Below are positions 11,486-21,000 of a stretch of DNA of 64,000 nucleotides, one piece after another. The stretch comes from Lactuca virosa (Eukaryota; Streptophyta; Magnoliopsida; Asterales; Asteraceae): positions 99,457,964-99,521,963 of the forward strand of contig CAKMRJ010005745.1 of NCBI GenBank assembly GCA_928212115.1, in the 5' to 3' direction. A program made the position numbers and the translations under genes. Positions within the stretch are counted from its first letter, which is position 1. Every line of letters starts with the position of its first letter. A model generated the notes under the pieces. That model was not told the DNA's origin and made no database searches. It saw nothing but the letters and a program-made list of their open reading frames with translations.

Positions 11486-11845
11486 CAAGTCAACTGGATG
11501 TTGACTTTGACCAGGGTTTGACCTTGACTTTGACTTGGATTTGGATTGACTCTTGTAAGGGTTATGAGTATGCAATAGTAATCGGAAAAGGTCGTTGTAT
11601 AGGGATTGGGGAGTAGAGACGAGTCGATTCCCCGTGCCGAGAACCGTGCAGATACTACAAGACATCGAGGTGAGTTACCTTCCAGTAACGGTGGGTCTAA
11701 GGCCACAATGCCGGCCCACCAGTAGGAGTGTATGTCGGACAATTGTCTTTGTGATAATTGTCTGTGTTTACTGCTACTTGATATGTTTATGTGTTAGCAT
11801 GATATGATGTTACGTGATCATAGCAGTAGGGGGAGATAGTTCCCA

Positions 11846-12090
11846 AGTTACCGGTCGATAGGGCCGAAGGGGTAGTTTAGTACCCAACTATGATAGACAG
11901 ATTATGATTATGTGATAATATGTGGTAGACCGGTTGAGAGGACCGAAGGGGTAGGCCAGCACCTAGATATGCTAGGCAATGTCACCGGTCGAGAGGACCG
12001 AAGGGGTAGGCCAGCACCCAGATATGCTAGGCAAGGTCACCGGTCGAGAGGACCGAAGGGGTAGGTCGGGTACCCATATATGCCTGGCAG
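11846..12090 (+). repeat. Minisatellite in G1 LTR, unit about 54 bp
   Basis: Four units at about 11,846, 11,929, 11,982 and 12,036, each with CCGGTCGAGAGGACCGAAGG followed by a GGTAGGCCAGCACC and ATATGCTAGGCA stretch. The middle units are nearly identical and the outer ones diverged. It lies between the donor-like and acceptor-like blocks. A single diverged unit is at about 13,748 in the next LTR fragment. Confidence 0.85.
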
Positions 12091-13324
12091 TATGTATGTC
12101 ATGTGTTTGTATGGTATGTGGTATGATGGGGGAACTCACTAAGCTTCATGCTTACAGTTCTCAGTTTTGTTTCAGGTACCTCTTCAGTGAAGGGGAAGGA
12201 GCCAGTGCGGTAGCTGCACATCACATTCACACAGGATTCCGCATTTTGAGATCTCTGGGATTGTACTCTGATTTTATTACTATTTTCATGATATGATTTT
12301 GAGACATGATATGATGGTTTTATAAATAGAAACGACTCAACTATGTTTACTTATAAATGTTTCCTAAATTGTTATATCAAAAATGAAATTTTTGGTCATG
12401 AAAAATTTGGATGTTACATAGTAGAGGAGCTTTTGGATGTTTGTAAGTCCTCAAGCTCATGCCTTTCCTTTCCTTTATTGCTAGATCTAAGTTTCCATGC
12501 ATTTTATGGCTTCTAATGTTGGTTAGCATGCATAGAATCCATAAATTTGGCAACTTTATGGATTATGATGGTATCTTAAGTCCTATAAGTGCTAGATTTG
12601 GATTTTGGTCATGGTTTTGGACTCCAAGATTGATTCTTGGTCCTTTTTCCTTCATTTTGACCCAATTTGGTGTTTGGGTCATGTATTGGACATACATGAC
12701 TGAAAAGCTTCGATTTTTATGGTCCTTGGGATCAAGGAATACCCTCTAGACTGTCCCATGTTAAGGCTTAATGGATTAGGAGCTTAATGCTTATTTTTTA
12801 TCAGATCTGGACTCACGACGTGAGGAATGAAGCCTCACGACGTGAGAACGGGTTTAAGGAAGTTTCTGGACAGAAATCACGACCTCACGACGTGAGCATC
12901 TCCTGTGCAAGTTTTGGACTCTTTGATTGTTGACTAGCTTGGTCTTGGACTTATCCTTTGGTTTGGGCTCATAATGGACTAAGAATTTTAGAGTAATGGA
13001 CTTCTGGTTTGGGCCCAATTTGGAAAATTGGGCCATTGATGGGCTTTTATGGATTTTATAGTTTTGGGCCTTTTCGGTTTTGAGCTTGGGACTTAGTTGT
13101 GAATCTTGTTGGGCCAGGGGTAAAATGGTCAATTTACCCCCAAGTATGATTATGGATCATGGTTTGGGACCCAATTGCTAATTGGGTGATATTTTTGTAT
13201 TGATAGATCGAGGAGTTGTCAGGGCAGCAGCTAAGGATTTCTTGCAAGGAGTTTCAGCATTCGAGGTGAGTCTCCTCACTGTTTGTATGGGTCGAAGGCA
13301 CCAATGCCGGCCCATTTGGTTTAT

Positions 13325-13640
13325 GTACTGTAGGAAGACCCGGGGGTTAGCCCTAGGCACTATGTATGAAAGACCAGGAGGCGGCTTCTGGCACACTGTA
13401 TGCTATTATGTATTGTAGGAGGACCCGAGGGTTAGCCCTAGGCATCATGTATGAAAGACGACAAGGTGGCTCCTGGAACACTGTATGCTAATTGGCTAAG
13501 TAGAGTAGTATGTATGCTAGTTGTCTTTGTGATGCTTGCATGGAAGACCAGGAGGTGGCTCTTGGCATTTGTCTGTAAGACCCAGGGTGGCCCCCAGCTT
13601 GGCAAGAAAGACCACGTGGCAGCCCGTGGCATAATGGCAA
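13325..13640 (+). repeat. Minisatellite in G2 LTR fragment
   Basis: Diverged units of about 50-110 bp built on GTAGGAAGACCCGGGGGTTAG and GAAAGACCAGGAGGCGGCT phrases recur through the stretch. It occupies the same place, between the donor-like and acceptor-like blocks, as the unrelated minisatellites in the other LTR families. Confidence 0.75.
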
Positions 13641-13921
13641 GACTATGTTCAGCACATAGCATCTTTATTGATTATGATATATGAATGATATGTAAGACTC
13701 ATGGTTATGTATGACTGTATGTGATTTATGTGCTTATATGCTAGACAATATCCGATTGAAAGAGACTGAAGGGGTAGGCTAGCACCCAGATATGCTAGGC
13801 AGTATGTTGATATGTATGGTATGTGGTATTTTGGGAACTCACTAAGCTTCGTGCTTACGGTTTTCAGTTTTGGTTTCAGGTACTCCAGTTTTCAAATAAA
13901 GGAGCTCGGGACGATCGCAAC

Positions 13922-13926
13922 GCATA
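13922..13926. repeat. Target duplication, left (GCATA)
   Basis: GCATA precedes the solo LTR; ACATA (15,584-15,588) follows it. One mismatch. Confidence 0.7.
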
Positions 13927-14499
13927 TGTGACACCCCCATTTTCACGGCCAGAAAAGACCGATTTGTTTATGCTTTATTTGAAATTCAGAGTAACTTTTT
14001 AAAGAAAAGTGTTGCGAAATTTGTTCCCGGAAAACAAGATAAATATGTTATCAAAGCATTTACGAAGAAATGTATTTTATTCATTTTAAGACTTTGGGAT
14101 GTCATCGTCAATACAGAAACATAAGCATAAACAGAACTTACAATCATTTACACTAGTGATCTATATCTCCTTAATCTCTCGGTGTAATGTTGCTTCATAT
14201 CGACACTTGTGATACAAATAAACTGAGTGGGTCAGGTTGGGAAACCTGGTGAGTAGATAGGGTTTTTAACCCACAGTAATATAGTTATTATGTTTAAACA
14301 TCAAACAATCAACCCAATTACCCATCCCCATTATCTTCTTTACTTTTAAGGATCTACCCTAAGAATCAACTACTATTTATTCATTCATTCCTAAGGATTG
14401 TCCTAAGGAATAGGCATGAAGTCCATCATTGCCAGGATTTATATAACAAAAACTAAATCCATAGTTGCCAGGGCTCATCCAACGGGCGCTAAGTCCTCG

Positions 14500-14675
14500 G
14501 TACGTTGGGCGTACTCTTCGAAGTACGCGGGGCGTAGTGGGTCACGTGTCGCTCATCGGATGGTTCATCGTGGATGTCTCGGAATCGCACAACAGGAGAC
14601 CGTTGGGCGTACCTTCGGTGTACGTGGGGCGTACTCGGTACGCGAGGTGTCCGAAGAGTACGCTGGGCATGCGAA
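14500..14675 (-). repeat. GTACG-N-CGTAC palindromes in solo LTR
   Basis: Copies include GTACGTTGGGCGTAC (14,501), GTACGCGGGGCGTA (14,522), TACGTGGGGCGTAC (14,622), GTACGCGAGGTGT (14,638) and GTACGCTGGGCATGC. They are close to, but not the same as, the GTACGCNNNGCGTAC set in the solo LTR at 21,883. Confidence 0.75.
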
Positions 14676-14802
14676 GAGGTAGGTGTCTGAAGCCTGCTGG
14701 TTAAACGTGGTCGATCTGGAGCCAAGTGTATCAGAACGCGAGGCGTTCTTCTTCTACGCGGGGTGTAAATGAGTAGTCTTGAAAATGACACTCTCGAATT
14801 CT

Positions 14803-15370
14803 AAAATCTGTAACTTTCGCATACGACTCCGTTTTCGACCTTTTTTATATCCACGCGTAGGTAGAGACGTACTCTACAACTTTCGTTTAGACTCCGTCTG
14901 CTAATTTTGACTCTATTTTTAAAGTTATATTTTTAACAGGCCGGGACAGGAAAAATCCGTTAAAAATTCATAACTTCTTCATCTGACGTCCGTTTTCGTC
15001 TGTCTTTTTACCGTTGATCTCCTATTGACGAGATCCTCAATTCTCGTTTAGGTTGTGCCGGCTAAAAATTGGCCGATCTACTATTCGAACTCCGGGCTAC
15101 ATACTACTACGCTGAAACTTAGAAAAATCATAACTTCTTCATACGAAGTCAGATTTGGGCGTTCTTTTTATAAACGCTATCGGTTTAACGTATGCTACGA
15201 CTTTCATTTAGATTGTTAAGGCTAAAAAGTGCTTTCTCGCAAACTCTCTTTTTACGTCACACAGCGCCGTGCCGGTTTTGTCGCGAAACTTCGATAGGTC
15301 ATAATTTCTTCATTATAACTAAGATTTCGGCGTTCTTTATATCTCCGGAATCCTTGTCACTACCACTACA
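14803..15370. repeat. Four degenerate tandem units, period about 165 bp
   Basis: Units at about 14,803, 14,968, 15,127 and 15,298 each contain CATAACTTCTTCAT or a close variant, then a CGTTTTCG/GATTTCGGCG stretch and a T-rich TTTTTATA, and end in a GACTTTCATTTAGATT-like phrase. Divergence between units is high, so the tandem expansion is old. Confidence 0.7.
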
Positions 15371-15583
15371 ATTTTCTTTATAGATATCGGGTTTATCTAA
15401 CATTTTATTCTCGACGCTTATTTTCATTCTTAATTTATTATATCATTATAAACAAGTATAAAGCACATAAATTCACATAATACTCAAATAATTCCTTTTT
15501 ATTACTTTAAACTAAGTTACATTTGTTGACCCTAACTATTACATTATCGGATCAATGCTTAGCCTCGAAACACGGACGTTACA

Positions 15584-15737
15584 ACATACACCTATGTTTC
15601 CGCAATATCTGATTTCTAGGAATGAACTCTGATAAATGTTTTATTTAAAATGTTTTTCAATGTGTGAACAAAGTTAAAATAGTGTTTTAGTTAAATTAAA
15701 AACGAAATGTTTTAGTCATAAATTTTGGGATGTTACA
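15584..15737 (+). mobile_element. Gypsy LTR fragment G2, right part (3' end)
   Basis: Continues the LTR interrupted at 13,926 and ends GGGATGTTACA at 15,737, the normal LTR end. The sequence before it (TTTTAGTCATAAATTT) parallels the 3' end of the G1 LTR. Confidence 0.8.
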
Positions 15738-16003
15738 TGTATGATATGTGGTATTTTGGGGAAAATTCACTAAGCTTTATGCTTACCCAGTTGTTTCTTG
15801 TTTCAGGTATCATCAGTGATTGCGGGAAGGCAAAGGCGAGACTGTACACACTTATCAGCAACTTTGAATATTCCGCGTTTCCTATTATACTCTGATACTA
15901 ATAAATGTAATTTTGAATAAATGGTTTTTCTTAAATAATGGATTAATAAGTTGGAAATTTTACATTAATAAAAATACAAAAAAAATGTTGTGAAAATAGG
16001 ACG

Positions 16004-16004
<1 letters not shown>
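15738..16004 (+). mobile_element. 3' tail of a further gypsy LTR, truncated
   Basis: Begins in the acceptor-like block (AATTCACTAAGCTTTATGCTTAC, ending CTTGTTTCAGGTATC at about 15,808), continues into the usual U5-like end with ATTCCGCGTTTCC, and stops at GGACGTT where a (TA)n run begins. The expected ACA terminus is lost or absorbed by the microsatellite. Confidence 0.7.

Positions 16005-16083
<79 letters not shown>
16005..16083. repeat. (TA)n then (GA)n microsatellite
   Basis: TA repeat from 16,005 to 16,066 followed by GA to 16,083. It borders the left end of the TA-embedded element. Confidence 0.97.
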
Positions 16084-16581
16084 GTAGGTTCCGTTGAGAT
16101 TTAAAATAAAAAAAAGATCTTGAGATTCATCCTCACCCACATAATTCAGATCAAGTTATAATAATAATGGATTATGTAGCACCATTCGTTCCTTTCACAG
16201 TTTCACCACCATAACTGCCACCGCCACCACCACAACCGCCATCCCCACCACCACTACCACTGCCTCTGCTACCAGCTGACCCCTCCACTTCCACCTCCGT
16301 CACTTATACCACTGCCACCTCTTCCACCACCACCTCTTCTGCCACTAACTCTTATAGTCATGATTACTCAATCTGTGAACATACATATATGTATAATCAT
16401 TTATGATTATGCATATACGTATAAACATGTATAATCATATATGGTTATACTTCTCTGCCATATAATCATTTATGATTAGGCATATCACGCTGTTGCCGGT
16501 ACACTGAAGCGTTAGATGAGAAATTTATGGCTAAGGTTGAATCTCAAGATCTTTATTTTCTTTTTAATCTCAAATGAACTG

Positions 16582-16583
<2 letters not shown>
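16084..16583. mobile_element. (TA)n-flanked nonautonomous element with inverted ends (Micron-like)
   Basis: About 0.5 kb between two long (TA)n runs. The ends are imperfect inverted repeats of about 45 bp: the left has GTTGAGATTT..AAAAGATCTTGAGATTCA (16,092-16,129) and the right, on the minus strand, has TTTGAGATTAAAAAG..AAAGATCTTGAGATTCAA. The interior has an imperfect CCA/CCG trinucleotide stretch (16,200-16,345) and repeated TAATCATTTATGATTA near-palindromes (16,394 and 16,463). TA-microsatellite-targeting Micron elements of rice are a known precedent; membership here is inference. No coding capacity. Confidence 0.6.

Positions 16584-16657
<74 letters not shown>
16584..16657. repeat. (TA)n microsatellite
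   Basis: Uninterrupted TA repeat of 74 bp at the right border of the Micron-like element. In the duplicated copy the matching run is 28,159-28,192, so it differs in length between copies. Confidence 0.97.
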
Positions 16658-16659
<2 letters not shown>

Positions 16660-17144
16660 AAAATGAATAGCTAGGGCATCAAGTTAGGAACCAACCAGCA
16701 ATTGACACATGTTTTTTCTTTAATGATATGCAATCTATTTTAGAAGTAATTTAAATTACAAAAAACGTCCTTATAATTTTATTAAGTTTATATATTTAGC
16801 CTTTAATATCATTAAATAAACTAACCCATATCACAAACCCTACCCCCCACCAAGAGCCGACCTTTACCCTTCTCCCTTTTATTCTCCTTCACTCAACATC
16901 ATCGTCCTCATAAACCTCCATCCATGAACATCATTGTTGCCGAAAGCCACTGTTATTGCCTGAAACACGGCACCGGAAACCACCAGAACCCATCGATCTA
17001 AAATCCAGAGTTGCCGACATCCGCATTTCCATCCATATTTTCGGTTGATCTTCTCTTTCTAGGGTTCCATAACAATGTTCTTCAAGTGAGTTCATTTTCT
17101 GTTGACCTAGAATTGTTCTCGATCTTATTCTGTTCTCGTTTGAA

Positions 17145-17201
<57 letters not shown>

Positions 17202-17700
17202 CAAAATGTTGAAAATGGGAGAATCACTATCAGTCAATCATTTATTTTTCCGCAAAACGTTCTATCGTACCGGCGCAATGAAAGCTGAGTAATATTCATA
17301 TATAAATATAAATGTAAGTGTTAGATTTAACGTCCTATTTATGAAAGAGTTAGACAAAAAAATATCAACTGTGATAGGAACCAACCACATATTGTTTTCG
17401 ATAGTTATTCTTAAAGTAAAACATTTTCAAAATGACAAAGACCAATTTTAAGTATTACAACCTATCATCATTTATCTTAATGCATTGTCAAGTACCAAAA
17501 AAAAGTGATCTACTCATAAGATCGGTTTTTGGGACTTAAAAAAAGAATTTCGGTTCAATTTTGAATCAAAATCGAGCCAAAAGAACTAGTATTATCAGAC
17601 TTACATAGTTACATGGGCAAACAACAAATTTCAGAAACTTCGGTGGCCATACTATGACTTTAAGATGATTGTGTCACTAATTGAAATATTTAACAAACTT
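16658..17700. other. Upstream intergenic region of 196-aa gene, copy 1
   Basis: No convincing coding sequence. It holds a C-rich stretch (16,840-16,990), a (TA)n run (17,147-17,196) and AT-rich DNA. Short open frames on both strands across 16,931-17,292 owe much of their length to the TA run and are unlikely to be genes. Confidence 0.6.
17147..17196. repeat. (TA)n microsatellite
   Basis: TA run; the copy 2 counterpart at 28,682-28,739 is longer and is followed by 11 extra bases. Confidence 0.95.
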
Positions 17701-17721
17701 TAGTGGAAAGGAATCAAATGT

Positions 17722-17732
17722 GTGGGTCCCAC
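17722..17732. promoter_or_regulatory. Class I TCP-type palindromic site, copy 1
   Basis: GTGGGTCCCAC matches the class I TCP factor consensus GTGGGNCCCAC and sits inside a 15-bp perfect palindrome (17,720-17,734), 173 bp upstream of the chosen start codon. It is unchanged in copy 2. Confidence 0.55.
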
Positions 17733-17904
17733 ACTGTCTATTCCACCACGCGACCACCGCCGGTCCCCACTCACACGTCTCCTGATCTAAAAAAAACCTT
17801 CCCGGCGATTAGAACTCCGTCCGGCACGCTTTATCATAAGAAATCGTCTTTCTTCTCTCTCTTCTAATCCACGGTTGTTCTGCGGCGGAGTACGGTGGTT
17901 GTGG

Positions 17905-18495
17905 ATGGCAAGAGCCAATAAGTACACCGCTATTAACTTCAACGACATCTATGAAAACAAAACAACATCCACCGTCAACAACCATCGCCGGTCTTCATCA
18001 TCGACAACCACCGCCACTCCAGGTAACAAAACCATTCTCTCAAATTCACGCATCCATGGCAACATGCTTGTCCTGAACCTCCCTTCTCCCAAATCCGTCA
18101 TTCCACCTCCACAACCTTCCCCCGCAGCTGCCGTTCAGCAACCGGATCCGGAGGATTCCATTTCCCTCCGCCCCCTCGACCGAACCGGGACCCGTCCACC
18201 ACTTTCTCCCTTAGCCTCTCCCGGCGGACAGAATAAGAACTTGTCGGTGTCGCCGAAAACGAATAAATTTGTTCCACCGCATCTTCGACCTGGTTTTGTC
18301 AGACGGGAGGATAAGCAAAACGGATCTGGTTCCCGGTTGGATCTCCGTCAAGTATCATTTAAATCTCCGAAGGAAGAAGAAAGACCGAAATCCGGCGGTG
18401 GGTATGAGAGATTAAGGAGGGGATCTGAGGTTGATCCGGTGGGAATCAATCGGTCCAGATCTATCGGGTCAACACGACCCAATTCGACTGGATAA
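17905..18495 (+). CDS. Conserved plant protein, Ser/Pro/Arg-rich, unknown function (copy 1)
   Basis: A 196-aa basic, low-complexity protein with no membrane segment or signal peptide. I chose the ATG of MARANKYTAINFNDIYENK because this N-terminus looks conserved; an in-frame ATG ten codons upstream adds only MFCGGVRWLW. Recognisable blocks: the N-terminal NKYTAINFNDIY, HGNMLVLNLPSPKS (about residues 52-65), SLRPLDRTG, FVPPHLRPGFVRRE (about 127-140) and an Arg/Ser/Gly-rich C-terminus. I recall similar short plant proteins, usually named only by Ser/Arg-repeat content; no function is assigned. A 3' UTR intron (18,500-18,573) follows. Cofactor C is convergent downstream. Copy 2 differs at four residues. 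Confidence 0.75.
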   Translation: MARANKYTAINFNDIYENKTTSTVNNHRRSSSSTTTATPGNKTILSNSRIHGNMLVLNLPSPKSVIPPPQPSPAAAVQQPDPEDSISLRPLDRTGTRPPLSPLASPGGQNKNLSVSPKTNKFVPPHLRPGFVRREDKQNGSGSRLDLRQVSFKSPKEEERPKSGGGYERLRRGSEVDPVGINRSRSIGSTRPNSTG

Positions 18496-18499
18496 CTTG

Positions 18500-18573
18500 G
18501 TAAACATTCATTCTCTAATTTTTCCCCCAATTCAATGATTTTTTTGCATTATAATTTGAAGATTTTGCTGCAG
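18500..18573 (+). other. Likely 3' UTR intron of the 196-aa gene (copy 1)
   Basis: GTAAAC starts five bases after the TAA stop; a T-rich tract and TTGCTGCAG end the intron at 18,573. Identical in copy 2 (30,980-31,053). Confidence 0.55.
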
Positions 18574-19240
18574 ATTGCATATTAGAAGGCGTTCTAAGTT
18601 TTCACTTGGGCAATTCATGAAATTTGAGAAGTTTATGGTGTTCATGGAGCTTCATTTCACCTACAATACGTACAAGAAATCAAGAATCGTTATCTGCTTT
18701 TTGGTGTTTTTGTTGTTTATATGCTGCAATGTCAATTATTATGGTTTTGCTCCACTTTGTATTACAATAGTTTTATGGAGATATATATATCTTACAAGTT
18801 ACAATCAATTATATGTCGTCTTCATAGCAACTGCATGGATTCGTATAGAATTATTAGTGATTTGTCTACTTACAACACCATTTGCTACATAGATCAAGAC
18901 AGGAAAGAACTAGATATAGTTCATTTGCTATATATTGGATAGATAAAAATTGCAAAGATTTGCACAACTTATAAAAGTGTCAAAGGTACAAAGGTTGTTT
19001 AGTCTGTCTTATCTCATGTGACAAATGCAGTATTGATGTCGTTTTCCATGATTCATAGCTTGAAGATGCTTTGTTTTTCTTAATTGATCAGTGTTTTGAA
19101 AGTTTGGTCGCACATAAAAAAAGAATGCTTTCGGTAAATTTTTATTTGAAGAATATATTCTTAAAACTCAACATTGAACAACCTTATTATAACAAAAAAA
19201 ACTAAAAAAGTCGTTTATCAACAAAACAGAATTCAGATCC
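18574..19240. other. Convergent 3' intergenic region, copy 1
   Basis: Between the 3' ends of the two convergent genes. It contains the 3' UTR of the 196-aa gene and AT-rich DNA. Plus-strand open frames near 18,575-18,942 are AT-rich, overlap one another and change frame between copies because of single-base indels, so I do not call them genes. Confidence 0.6.
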
Positions 19241-19596
19241 AACACAAATAATGAAATAAAAGTATGCAAACAACAAAATTCAAATCTTAACCATATCAAT
19301 CCGTTGACTTTCGGGCAAAATCGACCAATTTGGAGACTGAAGAGCTCTCAACCACTGAAAATCATCCACATTTGCCCAATTCCCTGTATCCTCATACAAA
19401 TTCGACTCCTTGAGATCAAACACAAATAATGAAATAAAAGTATGCAAACAACAAAATTCAAATCTTAACCATATCAATCCGTTGACTTTCGGGCAAAATC
19501 GACCAATTTGGAGACTGAAGAGCTCTCAACCACTGAAAATCATCCACATTTGCCCAATTCCCTGTATCCTCATACAAATTCGACTCCTTGAGATCA
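19241..19596. repeat. 178-bp tandem duplication at 3' end of cofactor C gene (copy 1)
   Basis: Units 19,241-19,418 and 19,419-19,596. Each contains the last 46 codons of cofactor C with its stop and some 3' flank. The unit nearer the gene is in use; the other is a spare tail in the 3' UTR and makes a 65-aa open frame ending in the same residues. The duplication is also in the second segmental copy, so it came first. Confidence 0.95.
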
Positions 19597-20453
19597 GTTT
19601 CAATCCCATCATAACACAACCTGTAAGGTCCAAATCGGACCCCACAACTCCGTTCGATTATCGGACGACTTCTACACCGAAGATAAAAATCAGTCAATTT
19701 AGCCTCATGAACCCTAATTTGATGCGATGCCAACACAAACAAACACCCCTCCGCCTCCTCAATCAATATCGAACCCGACACCGGGCCCACGTAAATTTTA
19801 CAATTCCGGACCCGGTTTATAAACAATGTCCGGAAACGACCCTTTAACTTCACCTCACAATTGGTCAAATCCGAAAGCACGAATTCCCGGATCTCGGATC
19901 CGGTAAATTCCTTTGTTAGAATCGCGTTTTCCGTGCCACGAAACCCCGGTGAATCGTTGATCGTGTAGCTTGTCTTGTGTTCGGGTTCTGATTCCGGTTT
20001 CGATTCCGGTTCTGGTTCCGATTCCGGTTTCTTGGTGGGTTTGTTTTTGAAGGAGAATTTTTTTCTTGGTTTGACTTTGGAGGTGACGGAATCGAGGGTT
20101 TGTTTGAGGTCGGAGATGGTTTTGAGAGAAGAGCGGACTTCGTATGGGGGTAAAAAGTAGGAGTTTTCAGCGACTAGTTTTTCGAGGTCGGAAATGGAAT
20201 TGGAGATTCTTTCGAGGTCGGAATTGGGATCTTGGTTTGGGGTTTGTTGGATTTGAGTGAGGGAAGATTCGATTGATTGTTTGGAGTTTGTAAAGGTGGT
20301 AAGAAATGATTGGGTGGATTCAAAAGTTGGGTCTTTTGAGTTGGTTTTGGTGGAAATACGGGCCTGGTGGAGGTTGGATAGGCGGTCGATCATGGCGGCA
20401 TGTTTCCGTTGGGTGGTTTCATCGGTGGAGATGTCATCGGTGTGTTCATTCAT
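19458..20453 (-). CDS. TFCC: Tubulin-folding cofactor C (PORCINO/TBCC family), copy 1
   Basis: A 331-aa protein close to the length of plant cofactor C. Cofactor C joins cofactors D and E and acts as a GTPase activator on tubulin to release folded alpha/beta dimers; plant mutants fail in microtubule assembly in embryos. Residues 1-130 are a helical spectrin-like region, then a Lys- and Glu/Pro-rich linker with PESEPEPESKPESEPE, then the beta-helical C-CAP/cofactor C domain (about 165-290). That domain keeps the QIRVH motif; its Arg247 corresponds to the catalytic arginine of the family. The C-terminus WANVDDFQWLRALQSPNWS is typical. I prefer MNEHTDD as start over an ATG 13 codons upstream, as the extra residues look like UTR. 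There are no coding introns; a 5' UTR intron is likely. Confidence 0.95.
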   Translation of the reverse strand: MNEHTDDISTDETTQRKHAAMIDRLSNLHQARISTKTNSKDPTFESTQSFLTTFTNSKQSIESSLTQIQQTPNQDPNSDLERISNSISDLEKLVAENSYFLPPYEVRSSLKTISDLKQTLDSVTSKVKPRKKFSFKNKPTKKPESEPEPESKPESEPEHKTSYTINDSPGFRGTENAILTKEFTGSEIREFVLSDLTNCEVKLKGRFRTLFINRVRNCKIYVGPVSGSILIEEAEGCLFVLASHQIRVHEAKLTDFYLRCRSRPIIERSCGVRFGPYRLCYDGIETDLKESNLYEDTGNWANVDDFQWLRALQSPNWSILPESQRIDMVKI

Positions 20454-20505
20454 TGCTTTTTGATAAGTAAAAATCGTGTGGCGTTTCTTCAAATGTCACC
20501 AAAAA

Positions 20506-21000
20506 CTGCAACAAGTTTATCAAAGCATCATCTTAAGATAAGGTGGAAAATAAAGAAGAAACTAATGACACTGTTTATCAATTAAGTATTGATTTATGTA
20601 AGGTGCAACTACTAAAAGATCCTAAATATCTTGGTTTGAAGATGTTACACATAAAACAAGGTAATAAATATCTTGGTTTGAAGATGTTACACATAAAACA
20701 AGGTAAATAGGTATATATTTTGGTTCAAGCATTTTATCAAACAGTTGATATGCACAAATCAGATGACATACAATCCGGTTGAACATTGAAACCCATGGGC
20801 CTAATATGATAAATAAAATATAGGTCTAAGAAAATTCACGGTTTCATATCATCAATAGCAAAATAATCAAATCAAACTAAACAAAACAAAACCCAACCGC
20901 TTCATACAGTAGACACCTAGGGTTTCACATTACCTTTCAAAAAACTTGCTGTGAATGAAGGATCGAGCATTGCTAAAGAAATTTGAGGAAAATAACTTAC
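20506..21000 (-). other. Likely 5' UTR intron of cofactor C, copy 1
   Basis: On the minus strand, AATCAG|GTAAGT at 21,000 is a strong donor and CTTGTTGCAG ending at 20,506 is a good acceptor, 52 bp upstream of the start codon. A short 5' UTR exon would lie at about 21,001-21,080. Inside is a 42-bp tandem duplication (20,623-20,706). Confidence 0.55.
20623..20706. repeat. 42-bp tandem duplication
   Basis: Two adjoining units with AAATATCTTGGTTTGAAG and TTACACATAAAACAAGGTAA. Present in copy 2 at 33,099-33,181, with a one-base loss. Confidence 0.9.

Larger units (their letters stand above)
10328..12418 (+). repeat. 3' LTR of gypsy element G1 (2.1 kb)
   Basis: It starts TGTAACACC after the polypurine tract and ends ATGTTACA, so the ends are short inverted repeats. 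Inside, in order: a cluster of four ACTCGNCGAGT-type palindromes (10,387-10,483), a TATA-like TATTTAAA (10,527), a leader, eleven more palindromes (11,090-11,485), a donor-like block with GAGGTGAGTTACC (11,668), a minisatellite of about 54 bp (11,846-12,090), and an acceptor-like block ending GTTTCAGGTAC (about 12,178). The matching 5' LTR is not in the window. Confidence 0.93.
12419..13926 (+). mobile_element. 5'-truncated gypsy LTR fragment (G2), left part
   Basis: Starts directly after the G1 LTR in what is clearly the middle of another LTR. It shares with the LTR at 41,603 the CTCACGACGTGAG palindrome (12,812, 12,834, 12,884) and much of the leader. It then has the donor-like block (13,263, GAGGTGAGTCTCC then GGGTCGAAGGCACCAATGCC), a minisatellite with AGACC..GG..GCC..GGCA units (13,325-13,640) and the acceptor-like block (13,830-13,880). 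It is interrupted at 13,927 by a solo LTR and resumes at 15,584. Confidence 0.85.
13927..15583 (-). mobile_element. Solo LTR, minus strand, nested in G2 LTR
   Basis: Reading the minus strand, it starts TGTAACGTCC (15,583) and ends GGGTGTCACA (13,927), the usual gypsy LTR termini; no internal region adjoins it. Removing it joins the two halves of the host LTR cleanly. It holds a cluster of GTACG..CGTAC-type palindromes (14,500-14,670) and a four-copy degenerate tandem repeat (14,803-15,370). Its 5-bp flanks match at four of five bases. Confidence 0.85.

Noticed and set aside
15943..16140. Minus-strand open frame with a long Ile-Tyr repeat
   Set aside because: It is a translation of the (TA)n microsatellite; the same applies at 16,931, 17,011, 28,466, 28,546 and 28,909.
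18575..18942. Plus-strand hydrophobic frames downstream of the 196-aa gene
   Set aside because: AT-rich, overlapping in two frames and disrupted differently in the two segmental copies by one-base indels; they lie in the 3' UTR.
19280..19477. Separate 65-aa gene ending like cofactor C
   Set aside because: It is the second unit of the 178-bp tandem duplication in the 3' UTR.
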